Shown here in pieces: positions 55,328-64,000 of a DNA stretch of 64,000 nt. The stretch covers positions 1 to 64,000 of the forward strand of contig NZ_NUPZ01000009.1 of assembly GCF_002584985.1 (NCBI RefSeq), written 5' to 3'. The position numbers were made by a program, and so were the translations under genes. The notes below the pieces were generated by a model. The model did no database searches. It worked only from the letters and a program-made list of their open reading frames with translations, and was not told where the DNA came from. Source of the stretch: Bacillus sp. AFS029637 (GTDB lineage Bacteria; Bacillota; Bacilli; Bacillales; Bacillaceae_G). Position 1 is the first letter of the stretch, and each line of letters begins with the position of its first letter.

Positions 55328-55391
55328 GTGAAATTGTAATCAGTCTAGAGCCATCCCCCCGCTATTTACTGCCCGTAAATAGCGGGATAAA
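55328..55391 (+). repeat. Internally deleted GTGAAACTTT-family repeat
   Basis: Starts gtgaaattgtaatcagt and ends tgcccgtaaatagcgggataaa like the complete copy at 22001, but about 90 bp of the middle are missing. The remaining right end folds into ccgctatttac/gtaaatagcgg. Confidence 0.65.
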
Positions 55392-55433
55392 AACACCCAG
55401 TGTGAACTATTTGTTCATACTGGGTGTTTTTTG
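55390..55433. terminator. Bidirectional terminator before the second GGDEF-EAL gene
   Basis: Stem aacacccagtgtgaac/gttcatactgggtgtt with T-runs on both sides. The minus-strand stop codon (55407-55409) lies inside it, so the hairpin encodes the last residues PSMNK. Confidence 0.9.
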
Positions 55434-58136
55434 TAGAAATCTTATAAATTGTTTACTTGTTAGAGGTTTACTGAAATAGTAACCTTGCATATATTTACAG
55501 TTGTTTTTTTGTAAAAATTTCAGCTGTTTTTCTGTTTCAATTCCTTCGGCAACGACTGAAAGATTTAAAGTATTTGCAAGAGAAAGAATGGTTGAAACGA
55601 TGGCTCTTTCTTCAGGTCGATGATCGGCTAGTTGTGTGAATTCCCTCGGTATTTTTAATGTATCGATAGGGAAAATTGACAAATATGCAAGAGAAGAGTA
55701 ACCGGTACCGAAGTCGTCAATAGATGTGTGAATACCATATTCTTTTAATTGTTTGAGTCTCAATAATGTTTCCTGTTCATTGATCATCGCAATTCTCTCG
55801 GTTAGCTCGAGTGTTACAGATTTAGGATGAACATTGACTTCTTGTAGTATTTGGGAAATATTTTCGATTAACTGATTTTGCTGAAACTCTTTTGCTGATA
55901 AATTCACACTCATTTTTAAATCTGTGTAACCAAGCATGTGCCATATTTTTAATTGGTAACAGGACTCTTTTAGCACCCAGTGTCCAAGCGGGATGACTTG
56001 AGGAGTCTCTTCTACAATAGGAATGAACTCATGTGGCGGAATGTCGCCTAGTAGTGGGTGTTTCCAACGTATTAATGCTTCAGCACCAATAATTTTTTTT
56101 GTTGTAATATCAATTTGTGGTTGATACACGAGATAGAACTCTTTATTTACTAAAGCGAGTGGCAAATCTTTTTCGATTCGAGCTTTTCGTTCTATTTTTT
56201 TATACAGTTCTTTCGTGTAAAGAGAGCTCCTATTTTTCCCTCTGTTTTTTGCTTCGTACATGGCCATATCAGCATGCTGCAAAATAGACAAAGGATCTTC
56301 ACCTGCTTCAGGATATATCGCAATTCCGATACTCGGTGAAATTTGTAAATGTTGATTTTCGATTTCAAATGGTTTGTTCATGGCAGCTACAATCATATCA
56401 GCTATTTTTTGTACATCTGGCTTTTTTTTATAATTTTCGATGAGGATTGTGAATTCATCCCCGGCTAGTCGAGCAAGTTTCATATTTGGTGTTGATACTT
56501 GTTCGAGCCTTCTTGCTACTGCAATTAAAAGGAGATCTCCTACCCGGTGGCCGAGGGTATCATTAATTACTTTAAAGCGGTCTAGGTCGAGAAACATAAC
56601 AGCAAAAGGTCTTTTCGTTATTTTTGCTTGTGCAATCGCTTCTTCTAAATATTGATGAAAGGAACGGCGATTTGCCAGCTCCGTTAACGTATCATGATAT
56701 GCCAGGAAATTAATTTGTTCTTGTTGCTGTTTGCTTTCCGTAATATCTTTAATCATTAAATAGACTCCAGAAATGTGCTCCTTTAAAAAGATGGGAACAG
56801 CTGTAACATGCAAGTAGTAAATATCTCTGTTTTTGTGATATGCCCGTATTTCTAAAGAAATAGAACTTCCATTTTTCACATGATGAAAAGCATTAATAAT
56901 TTTTTCTAAATCTCCCTCGTATATGAGTGAGTAATAGGGCTGATTTAATAATTCATTCGTTTGATAACCGAGTAACGTAGTACCAGCGTTATTCACTTTG
57001 AGAAAATTACCGTACAAATCTAGTGTGAAGATTGGATCTGGATGATGCTCGTATAAAGATTTAAACATTTGTTGGTTATGGTATAACTCGTTTTTTTGTT
57101 TCACTAAATCTTCTGTGCGTAGTTCAATTTGTTTCTCGAGTTCTAAGTTAAATTGCATTTGATATAGTAATAATATTTTATTTTGTTTTCGAACTAAACT
57201 ATGGCGTATGAGAACGAAAGAGAAAGTAATCATAAGCCCGATTACTACAATAGGTGCAAAAACATTTTCGACCAATATAAAAACAATAAGCATTACCACT
57301 GAAACATAAGGTAATGATAATCGGATGGATTCACCAATTCTAGGTGTTAGTAATACTTGTTCTTGTTCTTCAGGCTCTTTTGTATGAAGAATACAGGAGA
57401 TTGCTACTAGCACTAAGATCACTTGATAGAGTGGAGTAACTATAAACATAGAATACTCTGGTGTGAAATATTTTATATAAGCATAAATAGCATCGGTAGT
57501 AGCATATAAAATTAAAGCACTGCCAAGAAGTGCACCAACCCGTTTTGGTAATAAGGATAATGGTCTAAATAAAAGATTGATTCCTATTAAAAGAAAGAGT
57601 AAATCAACCATTGGATAGGTAAGTTGAACGAATATATCGATATAGGATGTTGTAAAAATGTGAATGGTTCGTTCAATGAGTAAGTAGTAACTTAAAGTAA
57701 ATTGGGCTGTAACGATAATGCAAATATCACATAGCATAAAAAGCTTTTCTAATAAATCTCGGTTGTAAATGATTTCGTATAGAAAGGCAAGCGCAAAGCT
57801 AGTTAAAAAAAGTAAGTAAAAAAAATCAGACGGATCAACGAATGTATAGAAGTCCTTTAAAATTAAACGTTGATAGGCAACGACTATATCACCGATGAAA
57901 TAAGAAAGAGCTCCAACTGATAATATCATCCAAAATAAACGAGGTAATCCTTTTTTCATATTTGAAAAATAGAGTATATAGCTACAAGCGATAATATCAA
58001 TTAATAAGGTATTCATGCCGATTAATATTTGAAAAGGAAATGAGTATTCATATAGAAAGGGCATTACTGCGTAATGAATCAAGATACATAACAATAAAAT
58101 GCTTATAAGAATACTTACATGTGTTTGTTTTTTCAT
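55407..58136 (-). CDS. Membrane PAS-GGDEF-EAL protein, degenerate AGDEF
   Basis: 909 residues, same architecture as the protein at 9265-11943. About nine N-terminal membrane helices (to residue 320), coiled coil, PAS domain (about 350-475), GGDEF domain with AGDEF in place of GGDEF and no RxxD site before it, and an EAL domain with intact catalytic motifs (AEALIRW, NLSAKEF, LELTER, DDFGTGYSSL, AEGIE, QGYYFSKP). Phosphodiesterase activity is the more likely one. Confidence 0.92.
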   Translation of the reverse strand: MKKQTHVSILISILLLCILIHYAVMPFLYEYSFPFQILIGMNTLLIDIIACSYILYFSNMKKGLPRLFWMILSVGALSYFIGDIVVAYQRLILKDFYTFVDPSDFFYLLFLTSFALAFLYEIIYNRDLLEKLFMLCDICIIVTAQFTLSYYLLIERTIHIFTTSYIDIFVQLTYPMVDLLFLLIGINLLFRPLSLLPKRVGALLGSALILYATTDAIYAYIKYFTPEYSMFIVTPLYQVILVLVAISCILHTKEPEEQEQVLLTPRIGESIRLSLPYVSVVMLIVFILVENVFAPIVVIGLMITFSFVLIRHSLVRKQNKILLLYQMQFNLELEKQIELRTEDLVKQKNELYHNQQMFKSLYEHHPDPIFTLDLYGNFLKVNNAGTTLLGYQTNELLNQPYYSLIYEGDLEKIINAFHHVKNGSSISLEIRAYHKNRDIYYLHVTAVPIFLKEHISGVYLMIKDITESKQQQEQINFLAYHDTLTELANRRSFHQYLEEAIAQAKITKRPFAVMFLDLDRFKVINDTLGHRVGDLLLIAVARRLEQVSTPNMKLARLAGDEFTILIENYKKKPDVQKIADMIVAAMNKPFEIENQHLQISPSIGIAIYPEAGEDPLSILQHADMAMYEAKNRGKNRSSLYTKELYKKIERKARIEKDLPLALVNKEFYLVYQPQIDITTKKIIGAEALIRWKHPLLGDIPPHEFIPIVEETPQVIPLGHWVLKESCYQLKIWHMLGYTDLKMSVNLSAKEFQQNQLIENISQILQEVNVHPKSVTLELTERIAMINEQETLLRLKQLKEYGIHTSIDDFGTGYSSLAYLSIFPIDTLKIPREFTQLADHRPEERAIVSTILSLANTLNLSVVAEGIETEKQLKFLQKNNCKYMQGYYFSKPLTSKQFIRFLQKTPSMNK

Positions 58137-58426
58137 TTATATCACCTACGTTATATACATATAAACTTTTCATTTTATTTTTTACGATTACTAAAAGACA
58201 TATATATAATTTCTATGTTTATTTTGCACAGATATAGCGGGTTATAAAAATAGATTTTAATAATTTTTGTTTCTGTCCCCAACGTATCGACATCGGAATT
58301 TGAAGTTTGTTATAATAATTAAAATAGTTGCATTATTTAGAAAAATTTAAAAATAATAATTACTGCAACTAGGACATATTGTTTACTATGTGAACTTGTT
58401 CTTAATTTAGGGGGGAGGGTTTCACA
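58137..58426. other. Intergenic region between the GGDEF-EAL gene and nuoA
   Basis: AT-rich with divergent promoters expected. I see no gene. The nuoA ribosome binding site GGGGGGAGGG is at 58411-58420. Confidence 0.5.
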
Positions 58427-58795
58427 ATGGCGAGTGTATATGAAAATAGTTATATGATCGTTTTGATTTTCTTGCTAGTAGGCATATTGCTGCCGGTAGT
58501 GGCTCTTACATTAGGAAGAATGTTGCGCCCAAATAAGCCGAGTGCAGCGAAAGCGACGACGTATGAGAGTGGAATTGAGCCTTTTCATGATGCAAATATT
58601 CGGTTTCATGCTCGTTATTATATTTTTGCCCTATTGTTTGTCATCTTTGATGTAGAAACTTTATTTTTATATCCATGGGCTGTCGCATATGACAAGCTAG
58701 GTTTATTTGCATTAATTGAAATGCTCATCTTTGTTGTAATGTTGCTAGTTGGATTAGCGTATGCTTGGAAAAAGAAGGTGTTACAATGGTTATAA
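58427..58795 (+). CDS. nuoA: NADH-quinone oxidoreductase subunit A
   Basis: 122 residues, three membrane helices; conserved [32 protein letters not shown] pattern of the quinone-site loop (given here only in part by its key residues ESG, D and FDVE). First gene of the operon. Confidence 0.96.
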   Translation: MASVYENSYMIVLIFLLVGILLPVVALTLGRMLRPNKPSAAKATTYESGIEPFHDANIRFHARYYIFALLFVIFDVETLFLYPWAVAYDKLGLFALIEMLIFVVMLLVGLAYAWKKKVLQWL

Positions 58796-59304
58796 ATTTT
58801 GAGGAATTACATCCAAATGAACGAGCGGAATTAGAACAAAATATCTTTTTTTCTACATTGGAACAGTTGAAAGGATGGGCACGGAGCAATTCTTTATGGC
58901 CGATGACGTTTGGACTGGCATGCTGTGCCATTGAAATGATGGGAGTAGGTTCATCACATTATGATTTAGATCGATTTGGGTCATTTTTTCGGACTTCACC
59001 AAGGCAATCGGATGTCATGATTGTGTCGGGAACGGTAACGAAGAAGATGGCTCCTATTGTTCGGCGTTTATACGATCAAATGCCTGAACCGAAATGGGTT
59101 ATTGCGATGGGGTCTTGTGCGACAGCTGGTGGCCCGTATGTAAATTCGTACGCTGTTGTGAAAGGGGTAGATCAAATTGTCCCCGTTGATGTGTATATTC
59201 CTGGATGCCCACCCAATCCTGCAGCTTTAATTTATGGAATTAATAAGTTAAAAGAGAAAATTCGTTACGAGGCAAAGACGGGGAAGCAGGTGACGAATAA
59301 ATGA
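58786..59304 (+). CDS. nuoB: NADH-quinone oxidoreductase subunit B
   Basis: 172 residues from the ATG at 58786, overlapping nuoA by 10 nt; a longer frame is unlikely. Ligands of the N2 [4Fe-4S] cluster are visible: [16 protein letters not shown] and IPGCPPNP. Confidence 0.96.
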   Translation: MVINFEELHPNERAELEQNIFFSTLEQLKGWARSNSLWPMTFGLACCAIEMMGVGSSHYDLDRFGSFFRTSPRQSDVMIVSGTVTKKMAPIVRRLYDQMPEPKWVIAMGSCATAGGPYVNSYAVVKGVDQIVPVDVYIPGCPPNPAALIYGINKLKEKIRYEAKTGKQVTNK

Positions 59305-60650
59305 GTGATCCAAATAAAGATTTAGAGGATTTGAAAAAAGAAGCGGCTAGGCGGGCGAAGGAAGAAGCGAGAAAACGTCTTGCTGCGAAACATGAGACAG
59401 AAATAAGTAAACTTGAGGAAGAAAATCAGGAAAAAGAGAAAGCGCTACCAAAAAATGACGAATTGACTGTAGAAGAAGCAAAACGTCGTGCCGCAGCAGC
59501 AGCAAAAGCAAAAGCGGCTGCACTAGCGAAGCAAAAGCGAGAAGGAAGCGAAGAAGTAACGGAAGAGGAAAAGGCCAAAGCGGCAGCAAAAGCAAAGGCG
59601 GCTGCACTAGCGAAGCAAAAGAGAGAAGGAAGCGAAGAAGTAACGGAAGAAGAAAAGGCTAAAGCGAAGGCGAAGGCAGCAGCGGCAGCGAAAGCAAAAG
59701 CAGCTGCACTAGCGAAGCAAAAGAGAGAAGGAAGCGAAGAAGTAACGGAAGAGGAAAAGGCCAAAGCGAAGGCGAAGGCAGCAGCGGCAGCGAAAGCAAA
59801 AGCGGCTGCACTAGCGAAGCAAAAGAGAGAAGGAACAGAAGAAGTAACGGAAGAGGAAAAGGCCAAAGCGAAGGCGAAGGCAGCAGCGGCAGCAAAAGCA
59901 AAAGCGGCTGCACTAGCGAAGCAAAAGAGAGAAGGAAGTGAAGAAGTAACGGAAGAGGAAAAGGCCAAAGCAAAGGCGAAGGCTGTGGCAGCCGCAAAAG
60001 CGAAAGCGGCGGCGCTAGCGAAGGCAAAAGCCTCACAAGGTGATGGAGATTCAGGAGATGAAAAGGCAAAGGCGATTGCAGCAGCGAAGGCGAAAGCGGC
60101 CGCAGCGGCAAGAGCGAAGACAAAGGGAACGGAAGATAAGAAGGAAGACGAGCTGAAGCAGGAAGAGCCGTCTGTGAATCAGCCGTATTTGAATCAGTAT
60201 GTTGAGGTTATTAGGGAGAAAGTAGGAGCGGCTGCATTAGTAGATTCCTATATTAATAAACTTTCAAAAGATGTGCCAACTCTTGTGGTGGATTGCGCGA
60301 AATATTATGAAGTAATGGAGTTATTGCGATTCCATGAGGGACTTGCTTTTGATTATATGTCAGAGCTGCATGCGACGGATTTTGTGACACATATGGAAGT
60401 GTATGTTCATTTATTTTCATATGGAAAGAAACAGTCAGTAGCGGTGAAAGTAAAGCTGGACCGGGAGGCGCCGCAAGTAGAATCGGTGACAGCGCTTTGG
60501 AAAGGGGCGGACTGGCCGGAGCGTGAAGCGTATGATTTGCTTGGTATTGTATTTAAAGGGCATCCGAATTTATCACGTATATTAATGCCCGATGATTGGG
60601 TAGGGTATCCGCTTCGGAAAGATTATGAACCGTATGATGTGGAGGTGTAG
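59301..60650 (+). CDS. nuoC: NADH-quinone oxidoreductase subunit C with long Lys/Ala/Glu repeat N-terminus
   Basis: 449 residues. The 30-kDa subunit domain occupies only about residues 300-449 (family patterns [39 protein letters not shown] and PLRKDYEPY). Residues 1-290 are a highly charged Lys/Ala/Glu helix with five tandem repeats around [21 protein letters not shown]. coli fuses NuoC to NuoD and has no such extension. The role of the repeats is unknown; they could form a long rigid helix outside the membrane arm. Confidence 0.93.
   Translation: MSDPNKDLEDLKKEAARRAKEEARKRLAAKHETEISKLEEENQEKEKALPKNDELTVEEAKRRAAAAAKAKAAALAKQKREGSEEVTEEEKAKAAAKAKAAALAKQKREGSEEVTEEEKAKAKAKAAAAAKAKAAALAKQKREGSEEVTEEEKAKAKAKAAAAAKAKAAALAKQKREGTEEVTEEEKAKAKAKAAAAAKAKAAALAKQKREGSEEVTEEEKAKAKAKAVAAAKAKAAALAKAKASQGDGDSGDEKAKAIAAAKAKAAAAARAKTKGTEDKKEDELKQEEPSVNQPYLNQYVEVIREKVGAAALVDSYINKLSKDVPTLVVDCAKYYEVMELLRFHEGLAFDYMSELHATDFVTHMEVYVHLFSYGKKQSVAVKVKLDREAPQVESVTALWKGADWPEREAYDLLGIVFKGHPNLSRILMPDDWVGYPLRKDYEPYDVEV
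59497..59966 (+). repeat. In-frame tandem repeats of nuoC
   Basis: Five copies of a unit built around [19 protein letters not shown]. The first two spacings are shorter (28 codons and 34 codons), and later ones are 34 codons (102 bp) with only a few base differences, for instance GTEEV once for GSEEV. Near-identity shows recent duplication. Confidence 0.9.
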
Positions 60651-60653
60651 CTT

Positions 60654-61754
60654 ATGATCCGTACGGAAGAAATGCTGTTGAATGTAGGGCCTCAGCATCC
60701 GAGTACACATGGTGTATTCAGGCTTGTTATTAAGATTGACGGGGAAATTATTAAAGAAGCTACACCGGTTATTGGGTATTTGCATCGCGGGACTGAAAAG
60801 ATCGCTGAGAGTTTGCAGTATACGCAAATTATTCCTTATACAGATCGAATGGATTATTTATCGGCCATGACGAATAATTACGTCATTTGCCATGCTGTAG
60901 AGACGATGATGGGGCTTGAAATCCCAGAGCGTGCCGAATATTTGCGAGTACTTGCGATGGAGCTTGGACGAATTGCAAGTCATCTCGTTTGGTGGGGGAC
61001 AAATCTTCTTGATATAGGAGCGGTTAGTCCGTTTTTGTACGCGTTTCGCGAACGAGAGATGATTATCAATTTATTAAATGAATTATGCGGTGCACGGCTT
61101 ACTTTTAACTATATGAGGGTCGGAGGTGTGAAGTGGGATGCACCGGATGGTTGGATTGAAAAGGTAGAAGAGTTTGTTCCGTATATGAGAGAGCAATTGG
61201 CAGGTTATCACGACCTCGTTAGCGGTAATGAAATTTTCTTGAATCGTGTGAAGGGCGTTGGTATATATAGCGCGGAAGAAGCGATTTCGTATTCTTTAAG
61301 CGGAGCGAACTTGCGATGCACTGGAGTAAACTGGGATCTTCGCAAAGATGAGCCGTATTCGATTTATGATCGTTTTGACTTTGATATTCCTGTTGGGAGC
61401 GTGGGAGATGCTTGGGATCGCTACGTTTGCCGAATGGAAGAAATTGAGGAGTCGTTAAAAATTGTTGAGCAAGCAGTCCAGCAGTTCCCGAAAGATGGAG
61501 CGGTACTTGCTAAAGTACCTAAAATTATTAAGGCTCCTAAAGGGGAGGCGTTCGTCCGTATAGAGTCGCCGCGCGGAGAGATTGGTTGCTATATTGCTAG
61601 TGATGGAAAGAAAGAGCCGTATCGTCTGAAATTCCGCAGACCTTCTTTTTATAATTTGCAAATTTTACCGAAGTTATTGAAAGGTGAAAATATCGCCAAT
61701 TTAATTACGATTTTAGGTGGAGTTGATATTGTACTTGGGGAGGTTGATGGCTAA
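60654..61754 (+). CDS. nuoD: NADH-quinone oxidoreductase subunit D
   Basis: 366 residues. NVGPQHPSTHGVFRLV, HRGTEKIAE and the C-terminal DIVLGEVDG are typical of the 49-kDa, hydrogenase-like subunit that lines the quinone site. One-base overlap with nuoH. Confidence 0.97.
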   Translation: MIRTEEMLLNVGPQHPSTHGVFRLVIKIDGEIIKEATPVIGYLHRGTEKIAESLQYTQIIPYTDRMDYLSAMTNNYVICHAVETMMGLEIPERAEYLRVLAMELGRIASHLVWWGTNLLDIGAVSPFLYAFREREMIINLLNELCGARLTFNYMRVGGVKWDAPDGWIEKVEEFVPYMREQLAGYHDLVSGNEIFLNRVKGVGIYSAEEAISYSLSGANLRCTGVNWDLRKDEPYSIYDRFDFDIPVGSVGDAWDRYVCRMEEIEESLKIVEQAVQQFPKDGAVLAKVPKIIKAPKGEAFVRIESPRGEIGCYIASDGKKEPYRLKFRRPSFYNLQILPKLLKGENIANLITILGGVDIVLGEVDG

Positions 61755-62755
61755 TGATTGAGTCGCTCTTACAATCACCTTCAAGCTGGACGAACTTTTT
61801 TATTTTTTTCGGATTAGCGGTGCTGCTACTATTTGCAGTTCTTGGCTTCGTTACATATGGCATTTTGGCAGAACGGAAAGTGATGGGATTTATGCAAGGA
61901 CGGATTGGACCAAACCAAGTTGGGGGTCGGTTCGGTCTACTGCAAACGGTAGCTGATGTTTTGAAACTATTATTGAAAGAAGATAGTATTCCGAAAGCAG
62001 CAGATAAACCGTTATTTATATTAGCGCCTGTCATTGCATTCGCACCAGCATTTATGGTGCTTGCGGTTATCCCGTTTACTGATAAATTTCAGTTTGCAGA
62101 TATTGGAGTAGGCCTGCTTTATTATATTGCTGTTTCTGGGATTACGACGATTGGTGTTGTGACTGGGGGATGGGCATCGAATAATAAATATTCCCTTTTA
62201 GGAGGGATGCGTGCGGCGGCGCAAATGATTTCTTATGAAATTCCGCTCGTAATGAGTGTAATTGGAGTCGTTTTATTAGCTGGTAGTTTGAATTTGAATG
62301 AGATTGTAGCGGCGCAGGAGAATGTTTGGTTCATTTTCGTGCAGCCAATCGGTTTCGTCATTTTCTTAATCGCAGCAGTTGCAGAGTTAAATAGGACACC
62401 GTTTGATTTACCAGAAGCGGAGTCGGAACTTGTTTCTGGATATCATACGGAATACTCAGGGTTTCGCTGGGCGTTTTTCATGCTTTCAGAGTATGTATAT
62501 TTCTTCGGAATGGCATCTTTAATTACAGTGCTCTTTTTAGGCGGATGGAATCCAGTTATGTTCCTTGGATTTATCCCGGGAGCTGTATGGTTCGCTTTGA
62601 AATTTAGCAGTGTAGTCTTCCTATTAATTTGGTTCCGCGTCACGTTTCCGCGTATAAGGGGCGATCAGTTAATGGAGTTTGGTTGGAAAGTATTATTACC
62701 AATTGCACTTGCAAATATTTTCTTAACGGCATTGATTAAGGAGTTATTCTTCTAA
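61754..62755 (+). CDS. nuoH: NADH-quinone oxidoreductase subunit H
   Basis: 333 residues, eight membrane helices. ERKVMGFMQGRIGPNQVG and RTPFDLPEAESELVSGYHTE are the hallmark loops at the quinone cavity. Confidence 0.97.
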   Translation: MIESLLQSPSSWTNFFIFFGLAVLLLFAVLGFVTYGILAERKVMGFMQGRIGPNQVGGRFGLLQTVADVLKLLLKEDSIPKAADKPLFILAPVIAFAPAFMVLAVIPFTDKFQFADIGVGLLYYIAVSGITTIGVVTGGWASNNKYSLLGGMRAAAQMISYEIPLVMSVIGVVLLAGSLNLNEIVAAQENVWFIFVQPIGFVIFLIAAVAELNRTPFDLPEAESELVSGYHTEYSGFRWAFFMLSEYVYFFGMASLITVLFLGGWNPVMFLGFIPGAVWFALKFSSVVFLLIWFRVTFPRIRGDQLMEFGWKVLLPIALANIFLTALIKELFF

Positions 62756-62780
62756 TCTATGAGGGGGGTGCCAGCAAGAG

Positions 62781-63200
62781 ATGAAAGGGCTATTTAAAGG
62801 ATTAAAATATACATTAAGTAATTTGACTAAGAAGAAGGTGACGTACGATTATCCGAATCAGCCGTTGCCATTGCCAGACCGTTTTCGGGGGATTCAAAAA
62901 TTTTATCCGGAAAAATGTATTGTTTGTAATCAGTGCTCCAATATTTGTCCGACAGATTGCATTCAGTTAACAGGGAAAAAACATCCGGATCCTACGAAAA
63001 AAAGAAAAATTATCGATACGTACGATATTAATTTTGAAATTTGTATTCTTTGCGATTTGTGTACAGAAGTTTGTCCGACAGAGGCAATTGTCATGACAAA
63101 TAACTTTGAGCTCGCGGAGTATACACGTGATGATTTATTTAAAAATTTGCAGTGGCTTGACGAAAACGACGAAAACGTCAGGAAGGAGAATAAAGCATGA
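62781..63200 (+). CDS. nuoI: NADH-quinone oxidoreductase subunit I
   Basis: 139 residues with two ferredoxin-type motifs, CIVCNQCSNICPTDC and CILCDLCTEVCPTEA. Carries clusters N6a and N6b. Four-base overlap with nuoJ. Confidence 0.96.
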   Translation: MKGLFKGLKYTLSNLTKKKVTYDYPNQPLPLPDRFRGIQKFYPEKCIVCNQCSNICPTDCIQLTGKKHPDPTKKRKIIDTYDINFEICILCDLCTEVCPTEAIVMTNNFELAEYTRDDLFKNLQWLDENDENVRKENKA

Positions 63201-63721
63201 ATGGCGAGTTTGTAGCATTCTTTATACTATCCTTGTCTGCAATTATCGGCGGCGTTCTTATGCTGAATTTAACGAAAGTCATGCATATGATGCTAGCTCT
63301 CGTTCTTACATTTCTCAGCATTGCAGGTTTGTACTTTCTTTTATCAGCCGAATTTATCGGTGTTGCACAAATTTTACTTTACTCGGGTGCGATCACAATT
63401 ATTATGATTTTTGGCATTATGTTAACGAAACATAATGCGGAAAATGAATCGCGTCTTACTCTTCGAAAATGGATTATCTTCTTTGCGGTTGTAGCATTTG
63501 GGGCGGTTATGTATTTCGCTGTTAATAATATTGATTTTGCAAATGAAAGCACACAAGGAAGTTTACCTCTTCATGAAAAAAACACACTTCAAATCGGTAC
63601 ACTTCTCTATTCAAAATATATTATTCCGTTTGAATTAACTTCAGTTATTTTACTTGTAGCACTTGTTGGCGCGATTATACTTGCGAAGAAGGATGAGAAA
63701 GAGGAGGATTCCAATGAGTAG
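63197..63721 (+). CDS. nuoJ: NADH-quinone oxidoreductase subunit J
   Basis: 174 residues, five membrane helices; [21 protein letters not shown] is the conserved third helix. The stop codon overlaps the nuoK start. Confidence 0.95.
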   Translation: MNGEFVAFFILSLSAIIGGVLMLNLTKVMHMMLALVLTFLSIAGLYFLLSAEFIGVAQILLYSGAITIIMIFGIMLTKHNAENESRLTLRKWIIFFAVVAFGAVMYFAVNNIDFANESTQGSLPLHEKNTLQIGTLLYSKYIIPFELTSVILLVALVGAIILAKKDEKEEDSNE

Positions 63722-64000
63722 CGTTCCAGCTTCTGCGTATTTAACGCTTGCGATTATTTTGTTTTGCATCGGTCTATTTGGAGCTTTAACGAAGCGAAAT
63801 ACGGTAATCGTATTAGTTTGTATTGAATTAATGCTTAATGCGGCCAATTTAAACTTAGTGGCGTTTAGTAAATTAGGTATGTTTCCAAATTTAACAGGGC
63901 AAATTTTCTCGCTGTTTACGATGGCTGTAGCAGCAGCGGAGGCGGCGGTAGGACTCGCTATCTTAATTGCTTTGTACCGTAATCGCACAACAGTTCATGT
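63714..64000 (+). CDS. nuoK: NADH-quinone oxidoreductase subunit K, cut by the window end
   Basis: The ATG at 63714 overlaps the nuoJ stop by 8 nt. 95 residues are visible of about 104; three membrane helices with the conserved glutamates in [15 protein letters not shown] and [11 protein letters not shown]. The gene continues beyond the window. Confidence 0.95.
   Translation, partial: MSSVPASAYLTLAIILFCIGLFGALTKRNTVIVLVCIELMLNAANLNLVAFSKLGMFPNLTGQIFSLFTMAVAAAEAAVGLAILIALYRNRTTVH

Noticed and set aside
59426-59968. 180-codon antisense frame in nuoC, rich in Phe, Ala and Ser
   Set aside because: It is the mirror image of the Lys/Ala/Glu repeats; long open antisense frames are expected there.

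Overview
The window reads as a chromosomal segment of the Bacillus cereus group. It carries an intact plcR with the adjacent signal-peptide gene papR, perfect PlcR boxes, an LPXTG-anchored CnaB adhesin, and the Bacillus gene order rpoE-pyrG-ywjG-spo0F-fbaA-murA2-glpX-rho-rpmE2-tdk-prfA-prmC-spoIIR-ywlB-tsaC-mntP-ywlE-rpiB-ywlG-glyA-upp-atp-nuo. Plasmid, phage and intact insertion-sequence genes are absent, and I found no rRNA, tRNA or CRISPR. Full-length PlcR argues against B. anthracis, in which plcR is known to be disrupted. I do not assign a species.

Region 1 (1-14.3 kb) is the variable, secretion and signalling part. It holds the 3' end of the adhesin, a decayed second copy of methionine aminopeptidase, a secreted M28 aminopeptidase with a PlcR box, intact map, a YvfRSTU-like ABC exporter plus two-component operon, the remains of an NprB-like metalloprotease propeptide, plcR-papR, a membrane GGDEF-EAL protein, and a cls-uvsE pair.

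Region 2 (14.4-22 kb) is a fatty-acid oxidation operon: fadF-type Fe-S oxidoreductase, thiolase, 3-hydroxybutyryl-CoA dehydrogenase, two acyl-CoA dehydrogenases and a TetR regulator. A FadR-like box overlaps its promoter.

Region 3 (22.2-45.7 kb) is conserved housekeeping: RNA polymerase delta, CTP synthase with a GGGCUC-type attenuation leader, Spo0F, glycolysis and gluconeogenesis enzymes, MurA2, Rho, L31, thymidine kinase, RF1 and its methyltransferase, SpoIIR, TsaC/Sua5, MntP, arginine phosphatase, RpiB, GlyA and Upp. A DoxX protein, a flavin reductase and a PTS IIA protein are interspersed.

Region 4 (46-64 kb) is bioenergetic: the complete atpZIBEFHAGDC operon, two DUF975 membrane proteins, a second GGDEF-EAL protein, and the start of a nuo operon (nuoA-K visible).

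Two families of short dispersed repeats run through the intergenic spaces. The more striking has units of about 118 bp in six clusters. Its units share ends but carry interchangeable hairpin cores whose stems covary between copies, and in four cases the same end of the element begins at or within 3 nt of a stop codon. Two of these copies lie inside the atp operon. This structured element is the best candidate for an under-described system here. A second family has GTGAAACTTT terminal inverted repeats.
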